Assembly: GCA_024642215.1 (NCBI GenBank)
Contig: JAHEBO010000017.1
Span: forward strand, 1-62,008
DNA from: Limnohabitans sp.
GTDB taxonomy: Bacteria; Pseudomonadota; Gammaproteobacteria; Burkholderiales; Burkholderiaceae_C
Direction: 5' to 3'
Length of the DNA: 62,008 bases
This document shows, piece after piece, positions 1 through 8,591 of the stretch (position 1 is its first letter; each line of letters opens with the position of its first letter). The translations under genes were made by a program, and so were the position numbers. The notes under the pieces were generated by a model, which searched no databases, was not told where the DNA came from, and saw only the letters and a program-made list of their open reading frames with translations.

Positions 1-908
1 CGCCAAGTCCACAAAACAGTTTTGCGAATGAGGTCGTCTGAAGGTCTGGCACTGTGCGACCAGGCAAGGTGCAAAGCGATACGACCTTCTGCTAATGCAC
101 TGGCAGCTTGGGCTGCTGCTGTGGCCGTCAAGGGGGCCGCTGTTGCACTGGTGGCCTCAGGTTCTGGCAAGGAAAGCTTGGCGTCTAAGAACTCCAACGC
201 ACGGCCACGAAACACGGCCAAGGCACGATGAGAAGGCACACGGCCAACGGGCTCGCTGTAATCAAAGTAATCTCTGAACTTGGCCACTTCGGCTTGGTTC
301 TCATCTTTGCCGGAAGCCAAGTGGCTTGTGAACAGGCCCTCTTTCCAAAGCCATTCGCGCAGGGCTTGAATGAGGGAGGCATCTTCGGCCCAACGTTCAG
401 ACAGTATGTCGCGCACGCCATCTAGCACCGCGCCTACCGAAGAAAAATCAGCGCCTTCAATGGCATCCGCTGGTTTTAAATAGGCTTGTGCTTCGTCTTG
501 GGGGTTGAGCGAAGGGTTGGCCCACAAGGCGTCTGCCAAGGGCTCAATGCCCGCTTCTTTGGCAATCATGCCTTTGGTGCGGCGCTTGGGCTTAAAGGGC
601 AGGTACAAATCTTCCAAGTCTTGCTTGGTAGCCGCTTGGTCAATGGCCAATTGCAACTCGGGGGTGAGCTTACCTTGATCAGCAATGCTTTTGAGAATGG
701 TGGCACGGCGCTCTTCCATCTCGCGCAAATAGCCTAAACGGTATTCCAGTTCACGCAATTGAATGTCGTCCAAGCCGCCTGTTACTTCTTTGCGGTATCG
801 TGCAATGAACGGCACAGTTGCACCGCCATCTAACAAACTCACTGCCGCCTGAACTTGTTCAGGGCGGATTTTGATTTCAGTGGCCAATTGGCCCAATATT
901 TTCTGCAT
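1..908 (-). CDS. tex: Tex-family RNA-binding transcription accessory protein (partial, N-terminal part)
   Basis: The reverse-strand frame starts at the ATG at 908 and stays open for 302 codons to the left edge, so the C-terminal half (rest of the YqgF-like and helical domains and the S1 domain) is outside the window. The N-terminus MQKILGQLATEIKI, the segment VPFIARYRKEVTGGLDDIQL and the later motif LEDLYLPFKPKRRTKG are the signature of Tex proteins. These bind nucleic acid and influence transcription and RNA turnover. The gene lies 69 bp downstream of an SDR gene on the same strand. The start codon is flanked by an 8-bp inverted repeat that includes the weak ribosome-binding region, described separately. 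Identification is firm; the full length cannot be seen. Confidence 0.93.
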   Translation of the reverse strand, partial: MQKILGQLATEIKIRPEQVQAAVSLLDGGATVPFIARYRKEVTGGLDDIQLRELEYRLGYLREMEERRATILKSIADQGKLTPELQLAIDQAATKQDLEDLYLPFKPKRRTKGMIAKEAGIEPLADALWANPSLNPQDEAQAYLKPADAIEGADFSSVGAVLDGVRDILSERWAEDASLIQALREWLWKEGLFTSHLASGKDENQAEVAKFRDYFDYSEPVGRVPSHRALAVFRGRALEFLDAKLSLPEPEATSATAAPLTATAAAQAASALAEGRIALHLAWSHSARPSDDLIRKTVLWTW

Positions 909-952
909 CTCGTCGGCTAACTTCTATGGATTTTTACAACTCAACCGACGAG
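909..952 (-). promoter_or_regulatory. Inverted repeat covering the tex ribosome-binding region
   Basis: CTCGTCGG (909-916) and CCGACGAG (945-952) are perfect 8-bp arms separated by 28 bp. In the tex mRNA the second arm lies immediately before the ATG and includes the only purine-rich Shine-Dalgarno-like bases (GACGAG). Folding would hide the translation start. The element could equally be a DNA operator in the 69-bp gap between the SDR gene and tex. The sequence shows the repeat; its function is inferred. Confidence 0.5.
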
Positions 953-977
953 TTTGCCACACTCCGGTGGCTCTTTT

Positions 978-1880
978 TTAGCTGCGCAGTTCAGCTTTGA
1001 GTTTTTCGCCAATATCGGGGCGAGCTGCAAACGGATTGGGTGGGTTTTGCTGCTGCACAATGGCTTCCATACGGGTTTGGACATTGCCCAAAGCCTGTGG
1101 ATGGCTGTAAATGTAGAACTGGTCGTTGGCAATGGCCTCAAAGACCATTTCAGCCATTTGGGCGGCAGACACCTTGCCGCTGCTCACTGCTTTGTCGCTC
1201 ATGGCTTGGCCAATCAATTGGCTCTTGGTGGCCTTTTGATGGGGCAATTCGGCGGGACGGTTGCGGTGGCTTTGGCTAATGCCCGTGGGCACAAAGTAAG
1301 GGCACAAAACGCTGGCACTGACCTGGTCGGAAACCAACTTCAAGTCTTGGTACAAAGTTTCGGTCAGAGCCACCACCGCATGTTTGCTGACGTTGTAAAC
1401 GCCCATGTTGGGCGCTGTGAGCAAACCCGCCATGCTTGCGGTGTTCACAATGTGGCCCTCATAGCTAGGATCTTTTTTAGCGGCATCTAGCATCATGGGC
1501 GTGAACAAACGCACGCCGTGCACCACACCCCAGACATTCACGCCCAACACCCATTGCCAATCGGCCACGGTGTTTTCCCAGACCAAACCACCAGAACCAA
1601 CGCCGGCATTGTTGAACACAAAGTGAGGTGCGCCAAATTGCGCTTGAACATCGTTGGCCAAGACTTCCATCTGCTCTGCGCTTGAAACATCTACGCGTTT
1701 GGCAAAAACCTTCACGCCTGTGGCTTTGATTTCAGCTTCTGCTTTGTCGAGTGCATCTTGCTGCACATCAACCAGCACCACATTCATTTTCAAGCGAGCC
1801 GCAATGCGTGCGCACTCCAAGCCGAAACCAGAGCCGCCGCCAGTTAAGACGGCTGTTTTGTTTTCAAAATTGCGAATCAT
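978..1880 (-). CDS. SDR family NAD(P)-dependent oxidoreductase
   Basis: Protein of 300 residues with a classical short-chain dehydrogenase fold. The cofactor motif TGGGSGFG is at residues 13-20, NNAG at 90-93, the catalytic Ser at about 149, and Tyr162 and Lys166 form the YxxxK motif (YNVSK). The tail of about 50 residues is longer than in minimal SDRs. The start ATG overlaps the stop of the upstream GST gene (ATGA), so the two are translationally coupled. It is the last gene before tex in a catabolic operon with acyl-CoA enzymes, so it probably oxidises or reduces a hydroxyl or keto group in that pathway. The substrate cannot be told from sequence. Confidence 0.88.
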   Translation of the reverse strand: MIRNFENKTAVLTGGGSGFGLECARIAARLKMNVVLVDVQQDALDKAEAEIKATGVKVFAKRVDVSSAEQMEVLANDVQAQFGAPHFVFNNAGVGSGGLVWENTVADWQWVLGVNVWGVVHGVRLFTPMMLDAAKKDPSYEGHIVNTASMAGLLTAPNMGVYNVSKHAVVALTETLYQDLKLVSDQVSASVLCPYFVPTGISQSHRNRPAELPHQKATKSQLIGQAMSDKAVSSGKVSAAQMAEMVFEAIANDQFYIYSHPQALGNVQTRMEAIVQQQNPPNPFAARPDIGEKLKAELRS

Positions 1881-2812
1881 GATATGACCTTCTTCAAAAT
1901 AAATCCGTTACGTGGGAAGTGAACATGGACCGTGCCAGCACGGTCATCTTCACGGCGCAATGTGAGACGAGTTTTGGTCGCTGCAACCAAAATACCTGTG
2001 GTGGGTTCTAAACCAAAGTTATCTGCAGTGATGGTGACTTCGGAACCTAAGGCAATGCCATGATCGTCCACAAATGCAAGCTGTGAAACATCTTCGGGTG
2101 TTGCATTCTTGGCCACCTCAACCGCTTGATCCGACTTCATCTTGTCGTGCTGACCATGACCAATGGCTTTCATGCGCGCCATCCAATCTTTGAGCAACGG
2201 TGTTGCGTTCAAGATGCCCGCCACACTGGGTGTTCGCTCTAGCGTAAACCACATGGGGTGATAAGCAGAAAAGTCGGCAATGGTGGGCATATCGCCCATC
2301 AAATAGGGGTGCTCTGTCAGCATGTCAGACAGACGACGCAGTTGGCTTTTGTAAGTGCTGGTGCCCTCACCCAGTGACATTCTGGGGGCACCACCGCGCA
2401 TGGCTGCTCGGTCGGCCACAAACGCTTGAACGACCGCCTCGGGGGCGCCTGCAAACACATCGGCCACACCCGAGGGCTGAAAGTTATAAGCCATGGCTGC
2501 TGGGAACACTTGGCTGTCTGCCCATTGCGCCACAATTCTGGAAGCGCCATTGACAGGCGATGGATAGAGGCTGGGTGTGGGTGCCAGTTTTTCTAAAACA
2601 TCAGCAATCAAAGCGGTATCGCAATAAATGTCGGCGCCGATTTGCAGCACAGGGGTTCGACGATAACCACCCGTCAAGGACGTGAGGTCGGGTTTGGGCA
2701 TGATCATGGGAATGATCACGCTTTGCCAGGCCAACTTTTTGCAACCCAAAATCAAACGAATTTTTTCTGCAAAAGGTGACGTTGGGTAATGGTGAAGAAT
2801 CAGTTGGCTCAT
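1877..2812 (-). CDS. Glutathione S-transferase family protein with C-terminal extension
   Basis: Protein of 311 residues. Residues 1-80 are a thioredoxin-fold GST N-terminal domain (HHYPTSPFAEKIRLILG, with TSPF at the usual glutathione site, and YRRTPVLQIG carrying the cis-Pro). Residues of about 90-220 form the helical GST domain, including MGDMPTIADFSAYHPMW. About 75 residues follow that are not part of a normal GST (about 235-311, rich in Val, Thr and Ile) and look like a small beta domain. The stop overlaps the SDR start downstream; an NADP oxidoreductase gene lies 28 bp upstream. The role may be thiol conjugation or isomerisation of an intermediate, but this is not shown. Confidence 0.85.
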   Translation of the reverse strand: MSQLILHHYPTSPFAEKIRLILGCKKLAWQSVIIPMIMPKPDLTSLTGGYRRTPVLQIGADIYCDTALIADVLEKLAPTPSLYPSPVNGASRIVAQWADSQVFPAAMAYNFQPSGVADVFAGAPEAVVQAFVADRAAMRGGAPRMSLGEGTSTYKSQLRRLSDMLTEHPYLMGDMPTIADFSAYHPMWFTLERTPSVAGILNATPLLKDWMARMKAIGHGQHDKMKSDQAVEVAKNATPEDVSQLAFVDDHGIALGSEVTITADNFGLEPTTGILVAATKTRLTLRREDDRAGTVHVHFPRNGFILKKVIS

Positions 2813-2840
2813 GGCTTGGCTTTCTTAGATGGGTTTAGAT

Positions 2841-3857
2841 TTAAACCAGTTTCACCAGTTGTTTGCCAAAGTTTTGACCTTTGAGCAAGCCCAGGAATGC
2901 CTCAGGTGCTGAAGCAATACCTTGCGCAATGGTTTGACGTGGGTTGAACTTGCCGCTGGCAATGAGTTCAGCCAATTCAGCCAAGGCCTCGGGCCACACT
3001 TCCATGTGCTCGCTCACAATGAACCCTTCAATGGTCATGCGGCTCTTCAAGATCAAGGTGGGGTTGGTCATGGCCAAGGGTTCGCCGTTATAGCCAGCAA
3101 TCATGCCGCACACGGCAATGCGCGAAAAGTCGTTGGCGCGCAACATCACCGCATCAAGCACCATGCCGCCCACGTTTTCAAAATGACCGTCGATGCCATT
3201 TGGGCAGGCATCTCTCAAGGCTTTCGACAAGGAGATGTAGTCTGCGTGTTCTTTGTAATCGACGCAAGCATCGAAGCCCAATTCATTGACCACGTAATCG
3301 CATTTGGCTTTGCCACCCGCTATACCCACTACACGGAAACCACGTGCTTTGGCCAAGGCGCCAAATGCGCTGCCCACAGCGCCACTGGCAGCGCTCACTG
3401 TGACGGTGGCGCCAGGTTTGGCTTGAATGATTTTGACCAAACCGTACCAAGCCGTTACGCCGGGCATGCCAACAGCGCCCAGGTAATGGCTGATGGAAAT
3501 CTTCTCTGCATTGACATGCTTGAGCGCACCGACAGCATCGGCATTGATCACGCTGTACTCTTGCCAGCCACCCATGCACAACACCGTTTGACCCACTGTG
3601 AACTTGGCGTGCTTGCTTTCAACCACTTCACCCACGGTGCCACCAATCATGGCTTCGCCCAGGGGTTGTGGCTGTGCATAATTTTTGCCCGCATTCATGC
3701 GGCCGCGCATGTAAGGGTCAAGGCTGAGGTAATGGTGCTTGACCAATACTTGTCCGTCTTGCAAGGCGGGTGTTTCTGCGGTGATCAATTTGAAGTTGGA
3801 GGTTGTTGCTTCGCCTTCAGGGCGATTGTCTAAAACGATGATGTGATTGGTAGGCAT
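2841..3857 (-). CDS. CurA/PTGR-type NADP-dependent oxidoreductase (MDR family, zinc-free)
   Basis: Protein of 338 residues of the medium-chain dehydrogenase/reductase superfamily, in the leukotriene B4 dehydrogenase, prostaglandin reductase and curcumin reductase branch. The N-terminus has LSLDPYMRGRM, typical of this branch, and the nucleotide-binding loop AASGAVGS is at 156-163. The Cys and His zinc ligands of alcohol dehydrogenases are absent. Members reduce the double bond of alpha,beta-unsaturated ketones and aldehydes using NADPH. It lies between a hotdog thioesterase gene (23 bp upstream) and a GST gene (28 bp downstream), so it belongs to the same operon. Substrate unknown. Confidence 0.9.
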   Translation of the reverse strand: MPTNHIIVLDNRPEGEATTSNFKLITAETPALQDGQVLVKHHYLSLDPYMRGRMNAGKNYAQPQPLGEAMIGGTVGEVVESKHAKFTVGQTVLCMGGWQEYSVINADAVGALKHVNAEKISISHYLGAVGMPGVTAWYGLVKIIQAKPGATVTVSAASGAVGSAFGALAKARGFRVVGIAGGKAKCDYVVNELGFDACVDYKEHADYISLSKALRDACPNGIDGHFENVGGMVLDAVMLRANDFSRIAVCGMIAGYNGEPLAMTNPTLILKSRMTIEGFIVSEHMEVWPEALAELAELIASGKFNPRQTIAQGIASAPEAFLGLLKGQNFGKQLVKLV

Positions 3858-3880
3858 GTTTGTCTCTTGGTTGAAATTGT

Positions 3881-4309
3881 TTAGTCAGTCGAAATAGGCG
3901 AAGAAACTGATGGGGTTCGCTTGACGAACTTGAAGGTCCCTGTGGCATGGGCACACAGCTGGCCTGCAGCGTCGTACACCTTGCCATCTGTGAAGGCCAT
4001 GGTCTTGGTGCGATGAAGCAGCAAACCTTTGGCCACCAAATGCTCATCGCCTGTTGTTTTGGCGGGTCTCATGAAACTTGTTTTCATTTCAATGGTGACC
4101 ACCCCCATCTCTTGTTCCACACTGCGCGCAGCCGTGGCCATGACCACGTCGAGCAAAGTCATCACAGCCCCGCCATGGGTAATGGCGAAAGAGTTGTGAT
4201 GCTCCGCGCGAGGGCTGTAATGCAGCTCGGAGGTGCCGTCTTCGAACTTCTCTAGCGTGAAGCCGAGGTTGTCCACAAAGGGAATGTGGACGCCAAATGG
4301 AATGCTCAT
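3881..4309 (-). CDS. PaaI/YbgC-type hotdog thioesterase
   Basis: Protein of 142 residues from the ATG at 4309 (MSIPFGVHIPFVD); a longer frame upstream would run into the preceding SDR gene and is not needed. The hotdog fold is recognised by HGGAVMTLLD (residues 45-54), with the conserved HGG and Asp of PaaI-like acyl-CoA thioesterases. The gene starts 8 bp after the stop of the upstream SDR gene. In a beta-oxidation-like operon it probably releases CoA from dead-end or inhibitory acyl-CoA intermediates. Family assignment is good; substrate specificity is open. Confidence 0.85.
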   Translation of the reverse strand: MSIPFGVHIPFVDNLGFTLEKFEDGTSELHYSPRAEHHNSFAITHGGAVMTLLDVVMATAARSVEQEMGVVTIEMKTSFMRPAKTTGDEHLVAKGLLLHRTKTMAFTDGKVYDAAGQLCAHATGTFKFVKRTPSVSSPISTD

Positions 4310-4317
4310 GTGAAGGC

Positions 4318-5109
4318 TTAACCGCCAATGATGGCGCTCACGCCACCGTCCACTGCCAACCATTGGCCAGTGATGTGCTTGCCGGCTTCACTGGCGTAGA
4401 GCAATGTCAAACCTTTCAGGTCTTCGTCATCACCCAAACGACGCAAAGGTGCGTGGCTGGCCATTTTTTCGGCGCCCATTTTTTCGAGCAAGCCATAGGT
4501 CATTTTGCTTGGGAAAAATCCTGGACAAATGGCATTCACGGTAATGCCATGCTGTCCCCACTCGCCTGCCAATGCTTTGGTGAAGTTGACCACAGCACCT
4601 TTCGACGTGTTGTAGGCAATGGTTTGCATCTCGGGGGGGTTACCTGCTAAGCCCGCAATGGAAGCCACATTCAAAATGCGTCCGCGGCCGTTAGGAATCA
4701 TGGACAAATTGGCCACTTCTTGAGCCAAGATGAAATAGCCACGCACATTCAAGTTCATCACTTTGTCCCATGCGGAGACAGGATGAACTTCTGCAGCAGC
4801 GCCCCAAGTGGCGCCGGCATTGTTGATCAGAATGTCGATGCGGCCCATTTTTTTAACGGTCTCTTGCGCCAGACGACGAATGTCTTCTTCCTTACCGCAA
4901 TCTGCGGCAATGTAATCTGCTTCAATGCCAGCCGCTTTCAGTTCGGCCACAGCTTCCTGCAAATCATCGGCTTTGCGTGAGCTCAACATCACGCGGGCAC
5001 CGGCTTCACCCAGTGCATGGGCCATTTGCAAACCCAGGCCACGTGAGCCACCGGTGACCAAAGCGGTTTGTCCTGTTAAGTCGAAGAGTTGTTTGACGGT
5101 ACGTGTCAT
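4318..5109 (-). CDS. SDR family oxidoreductase (3-oxoacyl reductase-like)
   Basis: Protein of 263 residues from the ATG at 5109, which has an AGGA Shine-Dalgarno 8 nt upstream; an in-frame TTG at 5115 is the alternative. TGGSRGLG is at 19-26, NNAG at 96-99, Ser150, and Tyr166/Lys170 (YNTSK). The C-terminal WLAVDGG is typical of FabG-like and gluconate 5-dehydrogenase-like SDRs. Located between the Dabb-domain gene and the thioesterase gene, it probably acts on a 3-hydroxyacyl or 3-oxoacyl intermediate, or on a side-chain hydroxyl. The exact reaction is not deducible. Confidence 0.88.
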   Translation of the reverse strand: MTRTVKQLFDLTGQTALVTGGSRGLGLQMAHALGEAGARVMLSSRKADDLQEAVAELKAAGIEADYIAADCGKEEDIRRLAQETVKKMGRIDILINNAGATWGAAAEVHPVSAWDKVMNLNVRGYFILAQEVANLSMIPNGRGRILNVASIAGLAGNPPEMQTIAYNTSKGAVVNFTKALAGEWGQHGITVNAICPGFFPSKMTYGLLEKMGAEKMASHAPLRRLGDDEDLKGLTLLYASEAGKHITGQWLAVDGGVSAIIGG

Positions 5110-5130
5110 GTTCAATCCTATTAAAAAAAA

Positions 5131-5460
5131 TTAATTCCAAAAATCCATGCACTGTCGCTGCGCAACAATGGCTTTCATGAACGGCTTGATGGCCAGGTGA
5201 TCCGGATGATTTTGATAGGCAGTCAGGGCTGCTTCATCTTTGAAAACTGAATTCAAAATCACATCACAGGTGCAATCAAGGCCGTCAGTCTTGAGGCCCA
5301 CCTCAAACAGCTCGATGCCAGGCACCAAGCCAGAACAACTCATCAGCACTTCACGCGCTTTCTGCATGTTCTGTGCTTTGGTCTGACCTTCTGCTTCGTC
5401 CTTTAAAGTCCACATCACGATGTGACGCAAACGTTGTGGTGCGCTGTTGACTTGGCTCAT
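5131..5460 (-). CDS. Dabb (stress-responsive alpha-beta barrel) domain protein
   Basis: Small protein of 109 residues with the Dabb/ferredoxin-like pattern: RHIVMWTLKDEAEG at the N-terminus, a central amphipathic helix, then PGIELFEVGLKTDG and a C-terminal HPDHLAIKPFMKAIVAQRQCMDF. The start ATG at 5460 shares one base with the stop of the acyl-CoA dehydrogenase gene (TGATG), so translation is coupled. Dabb proteins are dimeric barrels; some are enzymes (for example olivetolic acid cyclase), and most are uncharacterised. Its coupling to an acyl-CoA dehydrogenase suggests a role with an acyl-CoA or polyketide-like intermediate, but no function can be assigned. Confidence 0.8.
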   Translation of the reverse strand: MSQVNSAPQRLRHIVMWTLKDEAEGQTKAQNMQKAREVLMSCSGLVPGIELFEVGLKTDGLDCTCDVILNSVFKDEAALTAYQNHPDHLAIKPFMKAIVAQRQCMDFWN

Positions 5461-7310
5461 CAAAATGCCTCTTCAGACAAATTGGCACAGGTCATATCGC
5501 GATTGCCGACCACATTGAGCCAGGCATCAATCTTGGGCAACTCGTAACGATAGAAATACTGAGCCGCCGCTTGTCGGCCTGTCTGTGCTGGTGTTGTGTT
5601 CCCTCTGCAAGATGCACTGACATCCAACCAAACCCATGCCAAGACCAAGTGCCCAAAGGCTTGCAAATACGGTACTGCATTGGCCAGGGCCTCTTGCGGT
5701 TGTCCTGTTGACCAAGCCATTTGAGTGGCTTTCGTCACTTTTTGGAGCGCGTCAGTCAAAGCTTTGGCGTTGTCCGCCAAATCGGGGAAAGCTTGGGCTT
5801 TTTGAGCGGTTGCCATCATGCGTGCAGCCAACAGCTTCACGCCTCTGCCCTCTTCCATCAACACTTTGCGACCCAACAAGTCCATGCCTTGTATGCCGTG
5901 AGTGCCTTCATGAATCATGTTGAGGCGGTTGTCGCGCCAGTATTGCTCCACAGGAAAATCTCGGGTGTAACCATAGCCACCATGAATTTGAATGGCCAAG
6001 CTGTTGGCTTCCAAACACCATTCGCTGGGCCAGCTTTTGGCAATGGGCGTTAACACTTCTAGCAACAAGCGTGCTTCGTCGGCATTTTCGGTAGAGCCTG
6101 TGTGCTGCTCGTCCACCAATTTAGCGCAATACAACTCAAGCGCCAACGCACCTTCGCAATAAGATTTTTGTGCCAGCAACATGCGCTTGATGTCGGCATG
6201 CTCAATGATGCGAACCTGCGCTTGCGCCGCATCTTTCACCACCTTTTGTGTGCCACCCGCAACAGGGCGACCTTGCGGACGGTTTTTGGCGTAATCCAAA
6301 CTGGCTACATAACCTGCCATGCCCAACATGGTGGCTGCCAGACCTACACCAATGCGCGCTTCGTTCATCATGTGGAACATGTAACCCAGTCCTCGGCCGG
6401 GTTCGCCCACCAAGTAACCCACGGCGCCTGCGCCATCGGAGTCGGTGTTGTCCGTGGAAACTTTGAACTTGCCTTCGCCAAAATTGAGCAGTGTGTTGGT
6501 GGTGCCACGCCAGCCGCACTTGTGGTTGAGACCTGCCAAGGCCACATCGTTTCGAACACCCGTCAATTGACCTTCGGTGTTCACCATCTTCTTGGGTACG
6601 ATGAACAAGGAAATGCCTTTAACGCCCGGGATCAATTTACCATCTGGGCCCGGAATTTTGGCCAAGACCAAATGGACGATGTTCTCGGTGAGCTCGTGTT
6701 CACCGGCCGAGATCCACATCTTGTTGCCCTTGAGGCGATAACGCGCACCCAAAGGGTCTTGCTGAAAGGCGGCCCCATCGGGTGTGGCCCGAGTCATCAC
6801 GTCGCTCAAGGAGGAGCCTGCTTGGGGTTCCGACAAGCACATGGTGCCTGACCAGCGGCCCGAAAACTCATTGAGCGCAAAAACCTGTTTTTGCAATTCA
6901 GAACCGTGCGCCATGAGCAAATTGGCATTGCCAACGGTGAGCAAACCCGAGCCCATGCTGACCGAGGCCATGGCAAAAAATGTATTGGCTGCGGCTTCGA
7001 CGGTGTAGGGCAATTGCATGCCACCAATGTCGTAATCTTGTGCCGCGCTGAGCATGCCTGATGCCGCATAGGCTTTTTGCGCATCGTGTGTGGCTTGCGG
7101 CAAGATCACTTTCTCGCCATCGAAACGTGGCTCTTCGGTGTCCACAAGGCGATTGAAAGGTGCGTATTTTTCGCGTGCAATTCGCTCACAGGTATCAAGT
7201 ACGGCATCAAACGTTTCTTGACTGTGGTCGGCAAAACGATCGCGTTGCTGAAGTTGGTTCACGTCCAACCACTCGTACAACAAAAAATCCAGAGTAGTCC
7301 GAAGGCTCAT
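5460..7310 (-). CDS. Acyl-CoA dehydrogenase, large DmdC-like family
   Basis: FAD flavoenzyme of 616 residues, longer than the about 380 of classical acyl-CoA dehydrogenases. The extra length is an N-terminal segment and a C-terminal domain typical of the DmdC-like branch. Visible motifs are MCLSEPQAGSS (FAD/substrate loop), KMWISAGEHE, and IHEGTHGIQG, whose Glu matches the catalytic base of medium-chain enzymes. Named members oxidise 3-methylmercaptopropionyl-CoA, but others act on ordinary acyl-CoAs, so the substrate remains open. It is the first gene of the run down to the SDR at 978. A terminator-like hairpin ends only 19 nt before its start codon. Confidence 0.88.
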   Translation of the reverse strand: MSLRTTLDFLLYEWLDVNQLQQRDRFADHSQETFDAVLDTCERIAREKYAPFNRLVDTEEPRFDGEKVILPQATHDAQKAYAASGMLSAAQDYDIGGMQLPYTVEAAANTFFAMASVSMGSGLLTVGNANLLMAHGSELQKQVFALNEFSGRWSGTMCLSEPQAGSSLSDVMTRATPDGAAFQQDPLGARYRLKGNKMWISAGEHELTENIVHLVLAKIPGPDGKLIPGVKGISLFIVPKKMVNTEGQLTGVRNDVALAGLNHKCGWRGTTNTLLNFGEGKFKVSTDNTDSDGAGAVGYLVGEPGRGLGYMFHMMNEARIGVGLAATMLGMAGYVASLDYAKNRPQGRPVAGGTQKVVKDAAQAQVRIIEHADIKRMLLAQKSYCEGALALELYCAKLVDEQHTGSTENADEARLLLEVLTPIAKSWPSEWCLEANSLAIQIHGGYGYTRDFPVEQYWRDNRLNMIHEGTHGIQGMDLLGRKVLMEEGRGVKLLAARMMATAQKAQAFPDLADNAKALTDALQKVTKATQMAWSTGQPQEALANAVPYLQAFGHLVLAWVWLDVSASCRGNTTPAQTGRQAAAQYFYRYELPKIDAWLNVVGNRDMTCANLSEEAF

Positions 7311-7329
7311 GGCAAATAGGTCTCAGTGA

Positions 7330-7370
7330 AAATAAAAACGGGCGGCCTGCATGGATAGCGGGACGCCCGT
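7330..7370 (-). terminator. Intrinsic terminator after the thiolase gene / possible attenuator of the dehydrogenase gene
   Basis: On the minus strand ACGGGCG (7370-7364) pairs with CGCCCGT (7345-7339) and is followed by a T-rich run (TTTTATTTT). It lies 30 bp after the thiolase stop and 19 bp before the acyl-CoA dehydrogenase ATG. This leaves no room for a promoter between hairpin and gene, so partial read-through or attenuation is likely. Confidence 0.8.
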
Positions 7371-7400
7371 GGATGCTTAGTGGATGCTGAGCGTGTGCGT

Positions 7401-8576
7401 TTAGAGCACTTCAAAAATACCGCAAGCACCCATGCCACCACCAATGCACATGGTGACAGCCACACGCTTAGCACCGCGGCGTTTGCCTTCGATCAAAGCG
7501 TGACCGGTTAAGCGCTGACCGCTCACACCGTAGGGGTGACCCACAGCAATGGCACCGCCATTGACGTTGAGGCGATCTGCGGGGATGCCCAAGGTGTCAC
7601 GGCAATACAAAACTTGAACTGCAAAGGCTTCGTTCAGTTCCCACAAATCGATGTCGGAAACTTTGAGACCTAAACGTGACAAGGCTTTGGGGACTGCGTA
7701 GACTGGGCCAATGCCCATTTCGTCGGGTTCGCAACCTGCAACCGCAAAGCCCAGGAAGCGACCCAGGGGTTTCAAACCACGTTGCTCGGCCAACTTCTCG
7801 TCCATCAGAACGCATGCACCTGCGCCATCAGAAAACTGACTGGCATTACCCGCAGTGATCAAGCCACCTGGCAATGCTGAGCGCAGTCCAGCAATGGCTT
7901 CAACAGTGGTGCCTTCACGCAAACCTTCGTCTGCGCTCACGGTCACTTGCTTGGTCATCAGGCCCATGGTTTTGTCGATGACACCTGCAGACACGGTGAT
8001 GGGCGCAATTTCGTCATTGAACAAGCCAGCAGCTTGTGCAGCACAAGCCTTTTGCTGGCTGGCAGCACCGTACTCGTCCATGCGATCACGGCCAATCTTG
8101 TAGCGCTTGGCCACTTGCTCAGCCGTTTGCAACATGTTCCAGTAAATCTCTGGCTTCATTTTGGCCAAGGCCAAATCTTGCAACATGTGTTGGTTCATTT
8201 CTTGTTGAACGCAAGAAATGCTCTCAACGCCACCTGCCACATACACCTGGCCTTCGCCAGCAATGATGCGCTGCGCTGCCAAAGCGATGGTCTGCAAACC
8301 AGATGAGCAGAAACGGTTGACTGTCATGCCGGACACAGAAATGGGCAAGCCCGCTTTCAATGCAATTTGACGTGCAATGTTGGCACCGGTTGCACCTTCG
8401 GGTGTGGCGCACCCCATGATGACGTCTTCAACTTCAGCGGCGTCAATGCCAGCACGTTGAACGGCGTGTTGAACGGCATGGCCACCCAATGTGGCGCCAT
8501 GGGTCATGTTGAAAGCACCCTTCCAGCTTTTAGCCAGAGGTGTGCGTGCGGTCGAAACAATGACGGCGTTGGTCAT
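7401..8576 (-). CDS. fadA: Acetyl-CoA C-acyltransferase (thiolase)
   Basis: Thiolase of 391 residues, normal length for degradative enzymes. Catalytic residues are Cys90 in NRFCSSGLQ, His347 in GHPYG and Cys377 in CIGGGMG; all are present. It catalyses CoA-dependent cleavage of 3-oxoacyl-CoA to acetyl-CoA and a shortened acyl-CoA, the last step of beta-oxidation. It starts 15 bp after the stop of the bifunctional hydratase/dehydrogenase, with AGGT about 8 nt before the ATG, so the two form a fadJ-fadA type pair. A strong intrinsic terminator follows. A biosynthetic acetoacetyl-CoA thiolase role is possible but less likely in this context. Confidence 0.92.
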   Translation of the reverse strand: MTNAVIVSTARTPLAKSWKGAFNMTHGATLGGHAVQHAVQRAGIDAAEVEDVIMGCATPEGATGANIARQIALKAGLPISVSGMTVNRFCSSGLQTIALAAQRIIAGEGQVYVAGGVESISCVQQEMNQHMLQDLALAKMKPEIYWNMLQTAEQVAKRYKIGRDRMDEYGAASQQKACAAQAAGLFNDEIAPITVSAGVIDKTMGLMTKQVTVSADEGLREGTTVEAIAGLRSALPGGLITAGNASQFSDGAGACVLMDEKLAEQRGLKPLGRFLGFAVAGCEPDEMGIGPVYAVPKALSRLGLKVSDIDLWELNEAFAVQVLYCRDTLGIPADRLNVNGGAIAVGHPYGVSGQRLTGHALIEGKRRGAKRVAVTMCIGGGMGACGIFEVL

Positions 8577-8591
8577 ATTGAATACCTCTGA

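Noticed and set aside
956-979. Plus-strand hairpin GCCAC/GTGGC followed by six T, resembling an intrinsic terminator
   Set aside because: No plus-strand gene precedes it. The T-run is the reverse complement of the SDR stop region, so it has no evident transcript to end.
2922-3833. Antisense open frame of 303 codons opposite the CurA-type oxidoreductase
   Set aside because: Covers exactly the coding gene, is rich in His, Ala and Gln with no motif, and is explained by the opposite strand.
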